The position numbers and the translations under genes were made by a program. From the NCBI GenBank assembly GCA_964346245.1, contig CAYFUF010000007.1:1-54751 (forward strand): DNA of 54,751 bases. Reading direction: 5' to 3'. Every line of letters begins with the position of its first letter. Within the stretch, counting starts at the first letter, position 1. Shown in pieces: positions 33,607 through 41,268 of the stretch. The notes beneath the pieces are model-generated. The model searched no databases. It had not been told where the DNA came from and saw nothing but the letters and a program-made list of their open reading frames with translations. This DNA is from CAYFUF01 sp964346245. Its GTDB lineage: Bacteria > Bacillota > Clostridia > Tissierellales > Peptoniphilaceae.

Positions 33607-34179
33607 ATGGAGTTAGACATGGACGAGAGAGAACAAAAAGCAGTCATTGAAGGATTGCTTTTTTTATGGGGAGACCCTTTAGAGGCAAGCGATATTGCAA
33701 AGATTCTGGAGATTACGCCCACTCAGGTGAAAAAACTCATGCAGGAGATAGAGGATGAGTTTAACCACCAAAGAAGGGGGCTCATTTTACATGCTTATGG
33801 TGATGCTTATCAACTGTCGACCAGAAAGGAACACGAACATTTCTATTCGGCATTGGTTGACCAGAAGAGAAGCCAGCGTTTAACCTCTTCCTCCATGGAA
33901 ACATTGGCCATGATTGCTTACAAGCAACCGGTGACCAAGGTTGAAGTCGAAAATATTCGAGGCGTGAAATCGTCCTCTTCGTTTGAGACTTTACTTGGTA
34001 AGGGGCTCATCGAAGAGTGCGGCCGTTTAGACACCATAGGTCGACCTATCCTGTATCGAACAACCAGTGAATTCCTGAAAGCATTCGGATTACGGTCATT
34101 AAAGGACTTGCCCAATGAGGAAGAAGTAAATATTTTGATGGATAAGTTCAACGAAGAGGAAACAGAGGATGAGGATTAA
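33607..34179 (+). CDS. scpB: Segregation and condensation protein B
   Basis: ScpB dimers bind the middle of ScpA in the condensin complex. The 190-residue protein has two winged-helix domains: IEGLLFLWGDPLEASDIAKIL at the front and TLAMIAYKQPVTKVEVENIRGV in the second, with GLIEECGRLDTIGRPILYRTT. The end is acidic. It overlaps the next gene by eleven bases. The spmA-spmB sporulation genes that often follow are absent. Confidence 0.95.
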   Translation: MELDMDEREQKAVIEGLLFLWGDPLEASDIAKILEITPTQVKKLMQEIEDEFNHQRRGLILHAYGDAYQLSTRKEHEHFYSALVDQKRSQRLTSSSMETLAMIAYKQPVTKVEVENIRGVKSSSSFETLLGKGLIEECGRLDTIGRPILYRTTSEFLKAFGLRSLKDLPNEEEVNILMDKFNEEETEDED

Positions 34180-34930
34180 TAAGTACATTGCAAGAACCGG
34201 CTTTTGTTCCAGGAGAAAAGCTGATCAACTCATTCAAGCTGGACGTGTGCAGGTAAATGGAGATCTGCTCACTGATTTGTCCTACCGAGTCCAAGAGGGC
34301 GACAGAGTCGAAATCGATGGCAAGTTACAAGAAACTGAAGATAACAAGCTATATTATCTCTTCAACAAACCAGCCCAAGTTCTTTCCAGCCACAGCGATC
34401 CCCACCACGACCGTTTTATCTATGATTACTTTCCTTTGGATAAGCAACTTTTTTCTGCTGGTCGACTAGATTTTGATTCCGAAGGCCTCATGCTAATTAC
34501 TAACGATGGAGACTTTGCCAATCGCATTGCCCATCCTAGTTATGAGATGGAAAAAGAGTACTTAGCGGTTTTGGACCGCCCGATAGATTCCGACAGTCTT
34601 TTTCGTATAAAAGCGGGCATTACTTATCAGGGGGCAACGTATCAGGTAAACAATGCTTCCATTGTAGATCTTCATGAATTCCCCGTGTTATCTAAAGTTA
34701 TTGAGCATTGGCCACCAGAGCATCTAGTGAGCGCTAGTTTAGTTTCTGTATCGTTGAATGAAGGGCAAAAGAGGGAAGTTAGAAGAATATTTGCCTCGCA
34801 AGGCTACCAAGTAATTCGCCTTATTCGGATTCGCATTGGTTCTATCTACCTTGATGAAATTAAGCCGGGTCAATACAGATTATTGACAAGGGAAGAGAAG
34901 GAAGCATTAGATGAGCTTACTTCAGAGTAA
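34169..34930 (+). CDS. rluB: RsuA/RluB-family rRNA pseudouridine synthase
   Basis: The 253-residue protein has an N-terminal S4 domain (MRINKYIARTGFCSRRKADQ) and the RsuA-family catalytic core FSAGRLDFDSEGLML (catalytic Asp near 101), ending with EGQKREVRRIFASQGYQV. RluB of Bacillus and E. coli modifies 23S rRNA position 2605 (E. coli numbering); that target is inferred from family and from the conserved scpB neighbourhood. It begins inside scpB. Confidence 0.9.
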   Translation: MRINKYIARTGFCSRRKADQLIQAGRVQVNGDLLTDLSYRVQEGDRVEIDGKLQETEDNKLYYLFNKPAQVLSSHSDPHHDRFIYDYFPLDKQLFSAGRLDFDSEGLMLITNDGDFANRIAHPSYEMEKEYLAVLDRPIDSDSLFRIKAGITYQGATYQVNNASIVDLHEFPVLSKVIEHWPPEHLVSASLVSVSLNEGQKREVRRIFASQGYQVIRLIRIRIGSIYLDEIKPGQYRLLTREEKEALDELTSE

Positions 34931-34960
34931 AGCGAAGTAGGAAGAGAAAGTAGATGACTT

Positions 34961-36211
34961 ATGAGCAAAAAGAGAATTGCTGTGATTGGTATGGGCCCAG
35001 CTGGGGCAATGGCAGCGATAAGCGCCGCTTCGAGTGGCGGCGATGTAACCATCTTTGACAAGAATGAAAAACTAGGGAAGAAACTATACATTACGGGCAA
35101 GGGCCGTTGCAATCTGACTAATGATTGTACAAGAAGCGAGTTTTTTCAAGCGATTGTTCGCAATCCCAAATTCTTTTACTCTTCTTACAGCAAGCTATCG
35201 CCTCAAGACTTGATGAACTTTTTTCAGGAGGGTGGTCTTCCGCTGAAAGTGGAGAGGGGGCGGCGAGTTTTCCCCCTATCCGATAGGTCGAGTGATGTAA
35301 TCTCGTTTTTGAATCACAAGCTAAAGGAGCTGCAGGTTAAGCAATCTTTTAATCAGGAGATTATTGGCGTTCACTTAGGGATGGACAATAAGGGATTCAT
35401 TGTTGAATCCAAACATGGAACTTATCCCTTCGATGCGGTTATTATCGCTTGTGGTGGTTTATCCTATGAGGCAACTGGATCAACGGGAGATGGCTACCGT
35501 TTTGCAAAGTATTTTGGCCACACCATAAAGGATACATATCCTTCACTAGTGCCTATCAAGCTCAAGGATGCTTGGATTAAGGAAGTGGAAGGTCTATCAT
35601 TAAAACATATCAAGTTAAAAGTTCGCCTAAAGAAGAAAGATAAGGAAGAGTTCGGCGACCTGCTCTTTACCGCTAATGGCATTTCTGGTCCGATAGTATT
35701 AACTTTGTCCAGCTTGTTGGGCGGCTACAAAACGGAAGATGTTAAACTTAGTATCGATTGGAAACCGGCTCTTAGCAACGATGAACTATATCACCGCCTG
35801 ATAAGAGAAAGGGAGAAGGGGCCAAATCGCCTATACCAGACCTTATTGGAAACCTTGTTACCTAAGAGTGTTGTTCCAGTCTTCGCTAAGATATTGCAGA
35901 TGGATTTGCGCAAAGCCATCAATGAACTGACGAAGGTAGACCAAGACAAGCTGGTTCATTTACTGAAAGAGTTTCCTCTCCAATTTGAAGGCTTAGGGGA
36001 TTTTAAGCAGGCAGTAGTAACACAAGGTGGGGTTTCGGTTAAGGAAATTAATCCTTCTACGATGGAGTCTAAACTTAAAGAAGGACTATATTTTGCTGGT
36101 GAGGTCTTGGATATGGACGCCCTTACTGGTGGTTATAATTTACAGATTGCTTTTTCTACTGGTCACTTAGCGGGCTTATCCGCAGCCAGAGATAGCATAG
36201 AAGTGGAGTAA
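34961..36211 (+). CDS. NAD(P)/FAD-dependent oxidoreductase, BaiN/HI0933 family
   Basis: The 416-residue flavoprotein begins with the dinucleotide motif GMGPAGAMAAISAASSGG and the family signature KKLYITGKGRCNLTND. Other marks are CGGLSYEATGSTGDGYRFA, LLFTANGISGPIVL, and the final FAGEVLDMDALTGGYNLQIAFSTG. Members are mostly uncharacterised; BaiN was linked to bile-acid reduction in Clostridium scindens, but the wide distribution next to cmk argues for a general role. I would not assign bile-acid activity here. Confidence 0.9.
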   Translation: MSKKRIAVIGMGPAGAMAAISAASSGGDVTIFDKNEKLGKKLYITGKGRCNLTNDCTRSEFFQAIVRNPKFFYSSYSKLSPQDLMNFFQEGGLPLKVERGRRVFPLSDRSSDVISFLNHKLKELQVKQSFNQEIIGVHLGMDNKGFIVESKHGTYPFDAVIIACGGLSYEATGSTGDGYRFAKYFGHTIKDTYPSLVPIKLKDAWIKEVEGLSLKHIKLKVRLKKKDKEEFGDLLFTANGISGPIVLTLSSLLGGYKTEDVKLSIDWKPALSNDELYHRLIREREKGPNRLYQTLLETLLPKSVVPVFAKILQMDLRKAINELTKVDQDKLVHLLKEFPLQFEGLGDFKQAVVTQGGVSVKEINPSTMESKLKEGLYFAGEVLDMDALTGGYNLQIAFSTGHLAGLSAARDSIEVE

Positions 36212-36214
36212 TTC

Positions 36215-36871
36215 ATGGTATACTCAATAGCTATAGACGGCCCATCGGGGGCAGGCAAGAGCACTATTGCAAAACTGCTGGCAAGAGAATTAGGCTTTTC
36301 CTACTTGGATACAGGGGCAATGTACCGTGCAATCACCTATTTCTGTCTGACCTCTTCCTGTCCCATTGAGGATGAAGCTCTAGTTGTTTCAAGCTTGGAG
36401 GATATTGATCTTCGAGTATCGGGGGACCAGATTTTCGTTAATGGGCAAGATGTCAGTGAAAAGGTTCGCAGCCAAGAGGTAACGAAGCATGTCTCTTTGA
36501 TTGCTTCCTACAAGGAGGTACGCCGCTTCCTTGTGAAGAAACAGCAGGAGATTGCTGAACATAGCGATATTGTCTTGGATGGTAGGGACATTGGAACGGT
36601 GGTTTTACCAGAGGCCTCGATTAAGTTTTACCTTACGGCATCTCCGGAAGTTCGGGCAAACAGACGGTTTCATGATGTGAAGAATTCCTCTGGGATGGCC
36701 CTCGAAGAGACCTTACAGGATATTATTCGCAGAGATAACTTTGATTCTTCTCGCAAAGAGTCTCCGCTGCGCCAGGCTGATGATGCCATTTACATCGACT
36801 CTTCGGAACTTACCGCTAGTGAGGTCGTTCAAATGATGATGAAGGAGTGGAAGAACAAGTATCATGTATAG
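36215..36871 (+). CDS. cmk: Cytidylate kinase
   Basis: Cmk phosphorylates CMP and dCMP. The 218-residue protein has P-loop GPSGAGKST (residues 9-17), YLDTGAMYRAITYF, the CMP-binding and lid residues LDGRDIGTVVLPEA, and RRDNFDSSRKESPLRQADDA. It follows the flavoprotein by three bases and overlaps plsC by eight bases. Confidence 0.96.
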   Translation: MVYSIAIDGPSGAGKSTIAKLLARELGFSYLDTGAMYRAITYFCLTSSCPIEDEALVVSSLEDIDLRVSGDQIFVNGQDVSEKVRSQEVTKHVSLIASYKEVRRFLVKKQQEIAEHSDIVLDGRDIGTVVLPEASIKFYLTASPEVRANRRFHDVKNSSGMALEETLQDIIRRDNFDSSRKESPLRQADDAIYIDSSELTASEVVQMMMKEWKNKYHV

Positions 36872-37457
36872 ATTTATCGTTGAGATTTTCCGTATATATC
36901 TACACATTTGGTTTAAGTACCAGGTGAAGGATAGGCCTGAAATCCCTAAGGATCAGAGGTTGATTGTGTGTGCTAATCACCAGTCCATAAGGGATGTTTT
37001 TGCTTTGGCTTGTGCCTATCCAGGAAAACTGCATTTTGTTGGTAAGGAAGAGCTTGGCCGTAACAAGTTATTGAATTGGGTTTTCCGTAAGCTGGGGGTT
37101 GTTTTTATTGACCGGGAGGCTAATGATATCGACGCTATTCGAAAGATTCTAGCAAATCTAAAAGAGGACAAGCAGATTGGTATCTTTCCGGAGGGTACAA
37201 GGGTAAAGGAGATTAACCCTCAAAATATGAAATCTGGAGTAGGCCTGTTGGCGATACGTGGTAAAAGTGATGTTCTTGTCGCTAGTATTATTTCAGAGTA
37301 TAAGTTCAGGAAACCTTTGATTGTGCAATTTCACCCCATTATTTCTTATGAACCCTACGAGGAAATAGGGTCGAGGGAAGGGCGTAAGGAGCTATCAAAG
37401 GATATCTTTAATACCATCTATTCCACAAATTATGATATAAGTGATTTTTCCGATTAG
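36864..37457 (+). CDS. plsC: 1-acyl-sn-glycerol-3-phosphate acyltransferase
   Basis: PlsC adds the second acyl chain to give phosphatidic acid. The 197-residue protein has a short N-terminal membrane-associated helix, the catalytic HX4D motif NHQSIRD (His39, Asp44), GKEELGRNKLL and FPEGTR. With plsY and gpsA elsewhere in the window, all the glycerolipid steps from DHAP to phosphatidate except PlsX are present. The operon position between cmk and ispH is a clostridial standard. Confidence 0.93.
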   Translation: MYRFIVEIFRIYLHIWFKYQVKDRPEIPKDQRLIVCANHQSIRDVFALACAYPGKLHFVGKEELGRNKLLNWVFRKLGVVFIDREANDIDAIRKILANLKEDKQIGIFPEGTRVKEINPQNMKSGVGLLAIRGKSDVLVASIISEYKFRKPLIVQFHPIISYEPYEEIGSREGRKELSKDIFNTIYSTNYDISDFSD

Positions 37458-37471
37458 AGAGTGAGCAAAAT

Positions 37472-39808
37472 ATGAAGGTAATACTTGCAGACAAAGCAGG
37501 TTTTTGCTTTGGCGTTAAGAATATTGATGAGAAGACCCAAAAGGCTTTACAGGAAGTTGATCATAAGAAGGTATACTCCTATGGGCAGCTCGTCCACAAC
37601 AATCAATATATTGAGAAGCGAAAAAGTCAAGGTTTGATAGAGCTTGATAGTCTTGAGGAAGCCAAAGATAAGCTTGACGAGAATTCTATCGTTATTCTGA
37701 GAGCCCACGGTGTTACGAGTGAAGAGAGAGAAGCACTTTCAGCTACGGGTGCAACCCTCGTCGATGGAACTTGTCCTGTTCTCCTTGGCATATATAAGCT
37801 AGCGAAAGAGCAAAATGAGAAGGGAAGACAAGTCGTCATTATCGGTGATCCTAAGCACCCTGAAGTGCTTGCAATGAAGTCCTACTTCGATCAGGATACG
37901 GTGATCATTCAAAATGAAAAAGAGGCAGAGTCTTTTGAACAGACGCGGCCAACATTTATTATTTCGCAGACAACAAATCGTAGGGATTACTTCGACCTGC
38001 TGGCGGGGGTTATCGCTAGTAAGGATGCGGAAGCAATCATTAGACCGACCATTTGTAATGCAACTAAAGAGAGACAGGAAGCGGTCGCTTCGCTTGCTTC
38101 TGAAGTGGAGGCCATGATTGTTATTGGAGGTCGGCAATCCTCTAATACAGAGAAACTTGCCCAGGTTGCGAAAAATCATACAGATAATACCTTTAAGATT
38201 GAAGAATTAAGCGATTTAGCTTTGCATACACTTGCAAAATACGATAAAATAGGAGTAACGGCTGGCGCTAGCACGCCAGATTGGATAATTGAGGAGGTCG
38301 TCACAGAAATGGACAATTTTAGTAATGAAGAATTCATGGAACAAATCGAAGATAGTATGGTGAAAATCTATCCTAAAGACATCGTCAAGGGTACTGTTCT
38401 TACAGTAAAAGAAAACGAAGTTTATGTGGATATTCACTATCGTTCTGACGGAATCATTAAGACAGACGAGATGTCTGATGAAGAGCGTGAGAACCCACAA
38501 GAGGCGTTCAATGAAGGTGAAGAAATCGATGTTTACGTCATTAAGCTAGATGATGGTGAAGGCAACGTCGTTCTTTCTACCAGAAGAGTAGAGGGCTTGA
38601 AGAACTGGCAAAAATTAGTTGATAAGTTTGAGAATGATGAAACTATTGAAGCTAAAGTCACTGGTGAAAATTCAGGCGGACTCGTAGTCAATATAATGGG
38701 AATCAATGGTTTTATTCCTGCATCTCAAATCACAACATATTATGTGAAGAATTTTAAGCAGTTCGTCGGTCAAACACTCGAATGCAAAATCATTTCGATT
38801 GACGAGAGAAAAAGACGCTTAGTTTTATCTAGCCGTGCTGTTAAGGAAACACAGCTTGATGAAATTTGGGATAATATTGTTGTTGGCGAAAAAATCAAGG
38901 GCGAAGTTGTCCGTATGACAGACTTCGGTGCTTTTGTTGACCTTGGTGGAGTAGACGGACTTATTCACGTTTCAGATATCTCTTGGCAAAGAATCGATAA
39001 GGCATCTGATGTTCTTGAAGTAGGTCAAGAAGTCGAGCCACTAGTTCTAAAAGCTAATCGTGAAAGAAACCGTATCTCTCTTGGTTTAAAACAGTTAGCT
39101 CCAAAGCCATTCGACCGTTTTGTTGAAAACAACAAAGCTGGCGACACAGTTAAGGGTGAAGTTGTAAACCTTATTGACTTCGGTGCTTTCGTTCGCTTAG
39201 ATGAAGGTGTTGAAGGTTTGGTACATGTTTCCCAAATCGCTAACCACCATGTTGAAAAACCATCTGACGAGTTGACTGTTGGTGATGAAATTGAAGTCAA
39301 AATTCTTGATATTGAAGAGGATCGCCAACGTATCGCTCTAAGCATCAGAGCTCTTCAAGAGCCTGTTGAAAGACCACGCGAAGAGCAAGCTCGCGACGAT
39401 TCTAAATTCGAGAGAAAGCCTAAGAAAGAGCAAAAGGCACGCAGAGAAAGACAACCGAAGCAAAAGTTAGAATTTGATAACAGTTCTGATATCGGTACTA
39501 ACCTAGGTGACTTAATTGCAGCTCAACTTGATCTGGTAGATTCTTCAACGGAAGAGTATGTGGTTGAAGAAGCTCCTTTAACGGAAACAGACGAGTTCGA
39601 AGAAGATTACGCTGAATACCAAGACGAGAACGTCGAGGAAGAAGCTGAAGAGTCTCTTGATGAAGGCGAAGAAGTCGCAGAGGAAGAGACTGAAGAACAA
39701 GACGAAGAGGAAGTTGAAGTCGCAGAAGAAGAAGTTGAAGAAGCAACGGAAGAAACTGAAGAAGCTGAAGAAACAACTGAGGATGACGACGAGACAACTG
39801 AAGCGTAA
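37472..39808 (+). CDS. ispH: Fusion of 4-hydroxy-3-methylbut-2-enyl diphosphate reductase (IspH) and ribosomal protein S1
   Basis: Residues 1-280 are IspH, the [4Fe-4S] enzyme producing IPP and DMAPP. Its three cluster ligands are Cys12 (CFGVKN), Cys101 (DGTCP) and Cys195 (TICNATKERQ); RAHGV and GGRQSSNTEKL are also present. Residues about 302-627 hold four S1 repeats (starting near 302, 389, 473 and 557), the last two nearly canonical (TDFGAFVDLGGVDGLIHVSDISW; IDFGAFVRLDEGVEGLVHVSQIA). Residues 630-778 are a basic patch followed by a very acidic Glu/Thr/Val-rich tail. The fusion is known in clostridia, where it may supply the S1-like RNA-binding function. The S1 half shows a higher-expression style of codon use (many GTT, GAA, CTT) than neighbours, by eye. 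A terminator follows. Confidence 0.95.
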   Translation: MKVILADKAGFCFGVKNIDEKTQKALQEVDHKKVYSYGQLVHNNQYIEKRKSQGLIELDSLEEAKDKLDENSIVILRAHGVTSEEREALSATGATLVDGTCPVLLGIYKLAKEQNEKGRQVVIIGDPKHPEVLAMKSYFDQDTVIIQNEKEAESFEQTRPTFIISQTTNRRDYFDLLAGVIASKDAEAIIRPTICNATKERQEAVASLASEVEAMIVIGGRQSSNTEKLAQVAKNHTDNTFKIEELSDLALHTLAKYDKIGVTAGASTPDWIIEEVVTEMDNFSNEEFMEQIEDSMVKIYPKDIVKGTVLTVKENEVYVDIHYRSDGIIKTDEMSDEERENPQEAFNEGEEIDVYVIKLDDGEGNVVLSTRRVEGLKNWQKLVDKFENDETIEAKVTGENSGGLVVNIMGINGFIPASQITTYYVKNFKQFVGQTLECKIISIDERKRRLVLSSRAVKETQLDEIWDNIVVGEKIKGEVVRMTDFGAFVDLGGVDGLIHVSDISWQRIDKASDVLEVGQEVEPLVLKANRERNRISLGLKQLAPKPFDRFVENNKAGDTVKGEVVNLIDFGAFVRLDEGVEGLVHVSQIANHHVEKPSDELTVGDEIEVKILDIEEDRQRIALSIRALQEPVERPREEQARDDSKFERKPKKEQKARRERQPKQKLEFDNSSDIGTNLGDLIAAQLDLVDSSTEEYVVEEAPLTETDEFEEDYAEYQDENVEEEAEESLDEGEEVAEEETEEQDEEEVEVAEEEVEEATEETEEAEETTEDDDETTEA

Positions 39809-39823
39809 ATAGTTTGATTCATC

Positions 39824-39854
39824 AAAGGTCTTCGATATCTCGAAGACCTTTTTT
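39824..39854 (+). terminator. Terminator after ispH-S1
   Basis: A perfect 11-bp stem AAAGGTCTTCG/CGAAGACCTTT with loop ATATCT is followed by a T-run. It ends the efp-to-ispH transcript. Confidence 0.93.
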
Positions 39855-39909
39855 CTTTATGGACAAATGAACAGAATGATTGACCATCATGTTTTGAAAG
39901 TGGGATTTC

Positions 39910-39927
39910 AGTAGAAGCTACTTTTTT
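39910..39927 (+). other. Short hairpin with T-run just before the miaB ribosome site
   Basis: AGTAG and CTACT form a 5-bp stem with an AAG loop, followed by TTTTTT, ending a few bases before AAGGAG. It could be an attenuator, but the stem is short. A lone -35-like TTGACC lies upstream (39880-39885), without a convincing -10. Confidence 0.25.
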
Positions 39928-39939
39928 AGAAGGAGTAAC

Positions 39940-41247
39940 ATGAAGTATAAGATCGTCACTTATGGTTGCCAGATGAATGAGCACGATTCCGAGAGAATTG
40001 CCTATCTGCTTGAGAATATGGGCTACCAACGGACGGAGGATAAGGCTGAAGCGGATTTTATCCTCTATAACACCTGCTTGGTTAGAGAGAATGCTGAGCT
40101 TAAAGTGTATGGACAAATTGGAACCTATAAACGGTGGAAGGAAGAAAACCCAGAAAAGGTTCTAGCTATCTCTGGTTGTATGATGCAAACAGGTCCTGCT
40201 AAAGATATCATTAAAGAGAAATATCCCCAGGTAGACCTGGTTTTTGGTACAAGAAATATTGCTAAGCTCCCTCAACTTTTGGCTCGCCATATGGAAACAG
40301 GAGAGAGAATTTTCGATACCGAGACTTATGAAGATGATCAGCTGGCTTATGACCGGTCAAGTGAACGCTTTGCCTACGTGAATATATCAACTGGCTGTAA
40401 CAATTTTTGTAGTTACTGTGTGGTCCCTTATGCGAGGGGACGTGAGACCAGCAGATCTTCAGAGGAAATCATAAAGGAAGTTCAAGCTCTTGCTGCAAGA
40501 GGTTATAAAGAGATTATGTTGCTTGGTCAAAATGTGAACTCCTATGGCAATGATGGCGATGAGATTTCATTTGCTGAATTATTGAAAAGGGTTCACGAGA
40601 TTGATGGGATTGAACGTATTCGTTTTATGTCCTCCCATCCTAAGGATGTGCCTGATGAACTGATTGATGTGATTGCCTCATCGCCCAAGATTGAACGACA
40701 CTTCCATTTAGCGTTACAGTCTGGATCAAATAAGGTTCTTCGAGAAATGAACCGTAAGTATGACCGCGACCAGTTTATTGCCTTAGCCAAGAAGCTACGG
40801 GATAGAGTGCCTGGAATTGCCTTATCAACGGATATTATCGTGGGCTTCCCAGGCGAGACCGAAGAAGACCACCAAGATACCATTGATCTTTGCAAGGAAG
40901 TTCGATTTGATTCAGCTTTTACTTTTATCTATTCACCTAGACCAGGTACTGTTGCAGCTAAGCGGGATGATCAGATTCCTGAGGAAGTCTCAAGCCGCCG
41001 TTTCCAAGAACTTTTAGATGTTATCTATCCTATCTTCCTAGAGAGCAACCAACAGGATGTAGGGAAGAGATCCAGGGTGCTATTGGAATCTGTTTCAAAG
41101 AATAATGACCAGATGTTGTCTGGTCGCAACGAAGAGAATAAGTTGGTCCATGTGCCTGGAAATTCCAGCATGATAGGTGATATGGTGGATGTGGAGATTG
41201 TATCTTGTAATTCTTTCTCCCTGACGGCGAAAAGGATATCGGAATAA
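39940..41247 (+). CDS. miaB: tRNA-2-methylthio-N6-isopentenyladenosine methylthiotransferase MiaB
   Basis: MiaB adds the 2-methylthio group to i6A37 of tRNA. The 435-residue radical-SAM enzyme has the N-terminal cluster cysteines Cys10 (YGCQMN), Cys46 (YNTCLVRE) and Cys80 (ISGCMMQ), the SAM-cluster motif GCNNFCSYCVVPYARGRE, and a C-terminal TRAM domain (DMVDVEIVSCNSFSLTAKR). miaA, which makes the i6A substrate, lies in the same unit downstream, beyond mutS and mutL. Confidence 0.96.
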   Translation: MKYKIVTYGCQMNEHDSERIAYLLENMGYQRTEDKAEADFILYNTCLVRENAELKVYGQIGTYKRWKEENPEKVLAISGCMMQTGPAKDIIKEKYPQVDLVFGTRNIAKLPQLLARHMETGERIFDTETYEDDQLAYDRSSERFAYVNISTGCNNFCSYCVVPYARGRETSRSSEEIIKEVQALAARGYKEIMLLGQNVNSYGNDGDEISFAELLKRVHEIDGIERIRFMSSHPKDVPDELIDVIASSPKIERHFHLALQSGSNKVLREMNRKYDRDQFIALAKKLRDRVPGIALSTDIIVGFPGETEEDHQDTIDLCKEVRFDSAFTFIYSPRPGTVAAKRDDQIPEEVSSRRFQELLDVIYPIFLESNQQDVGKRSRVLLESVSKNNDQMLSGRNEENKLVHVPGNSSMIGDMVDVEIVSCNSFSLTAKRISE

Positions 41248-41268
41248 GAAGGAGAAAGGAGTGTAGTG

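Noticed and set aside
34961..36211. Bile-acid metabolism (BaiN) for the HI0933-like flavoprotein
   Set aside because: The family is very widespread next to cmk and plsC, and no other bile-acid genes are present.
39498..40116. Long minus-strand frames rich in Ser or Leu opposite the end of ispH-S1
   Set aside because: They mirror the Glu-rich acidic tail, whose complement is naturally free of stops. There is no ribosome site or family resemblance.
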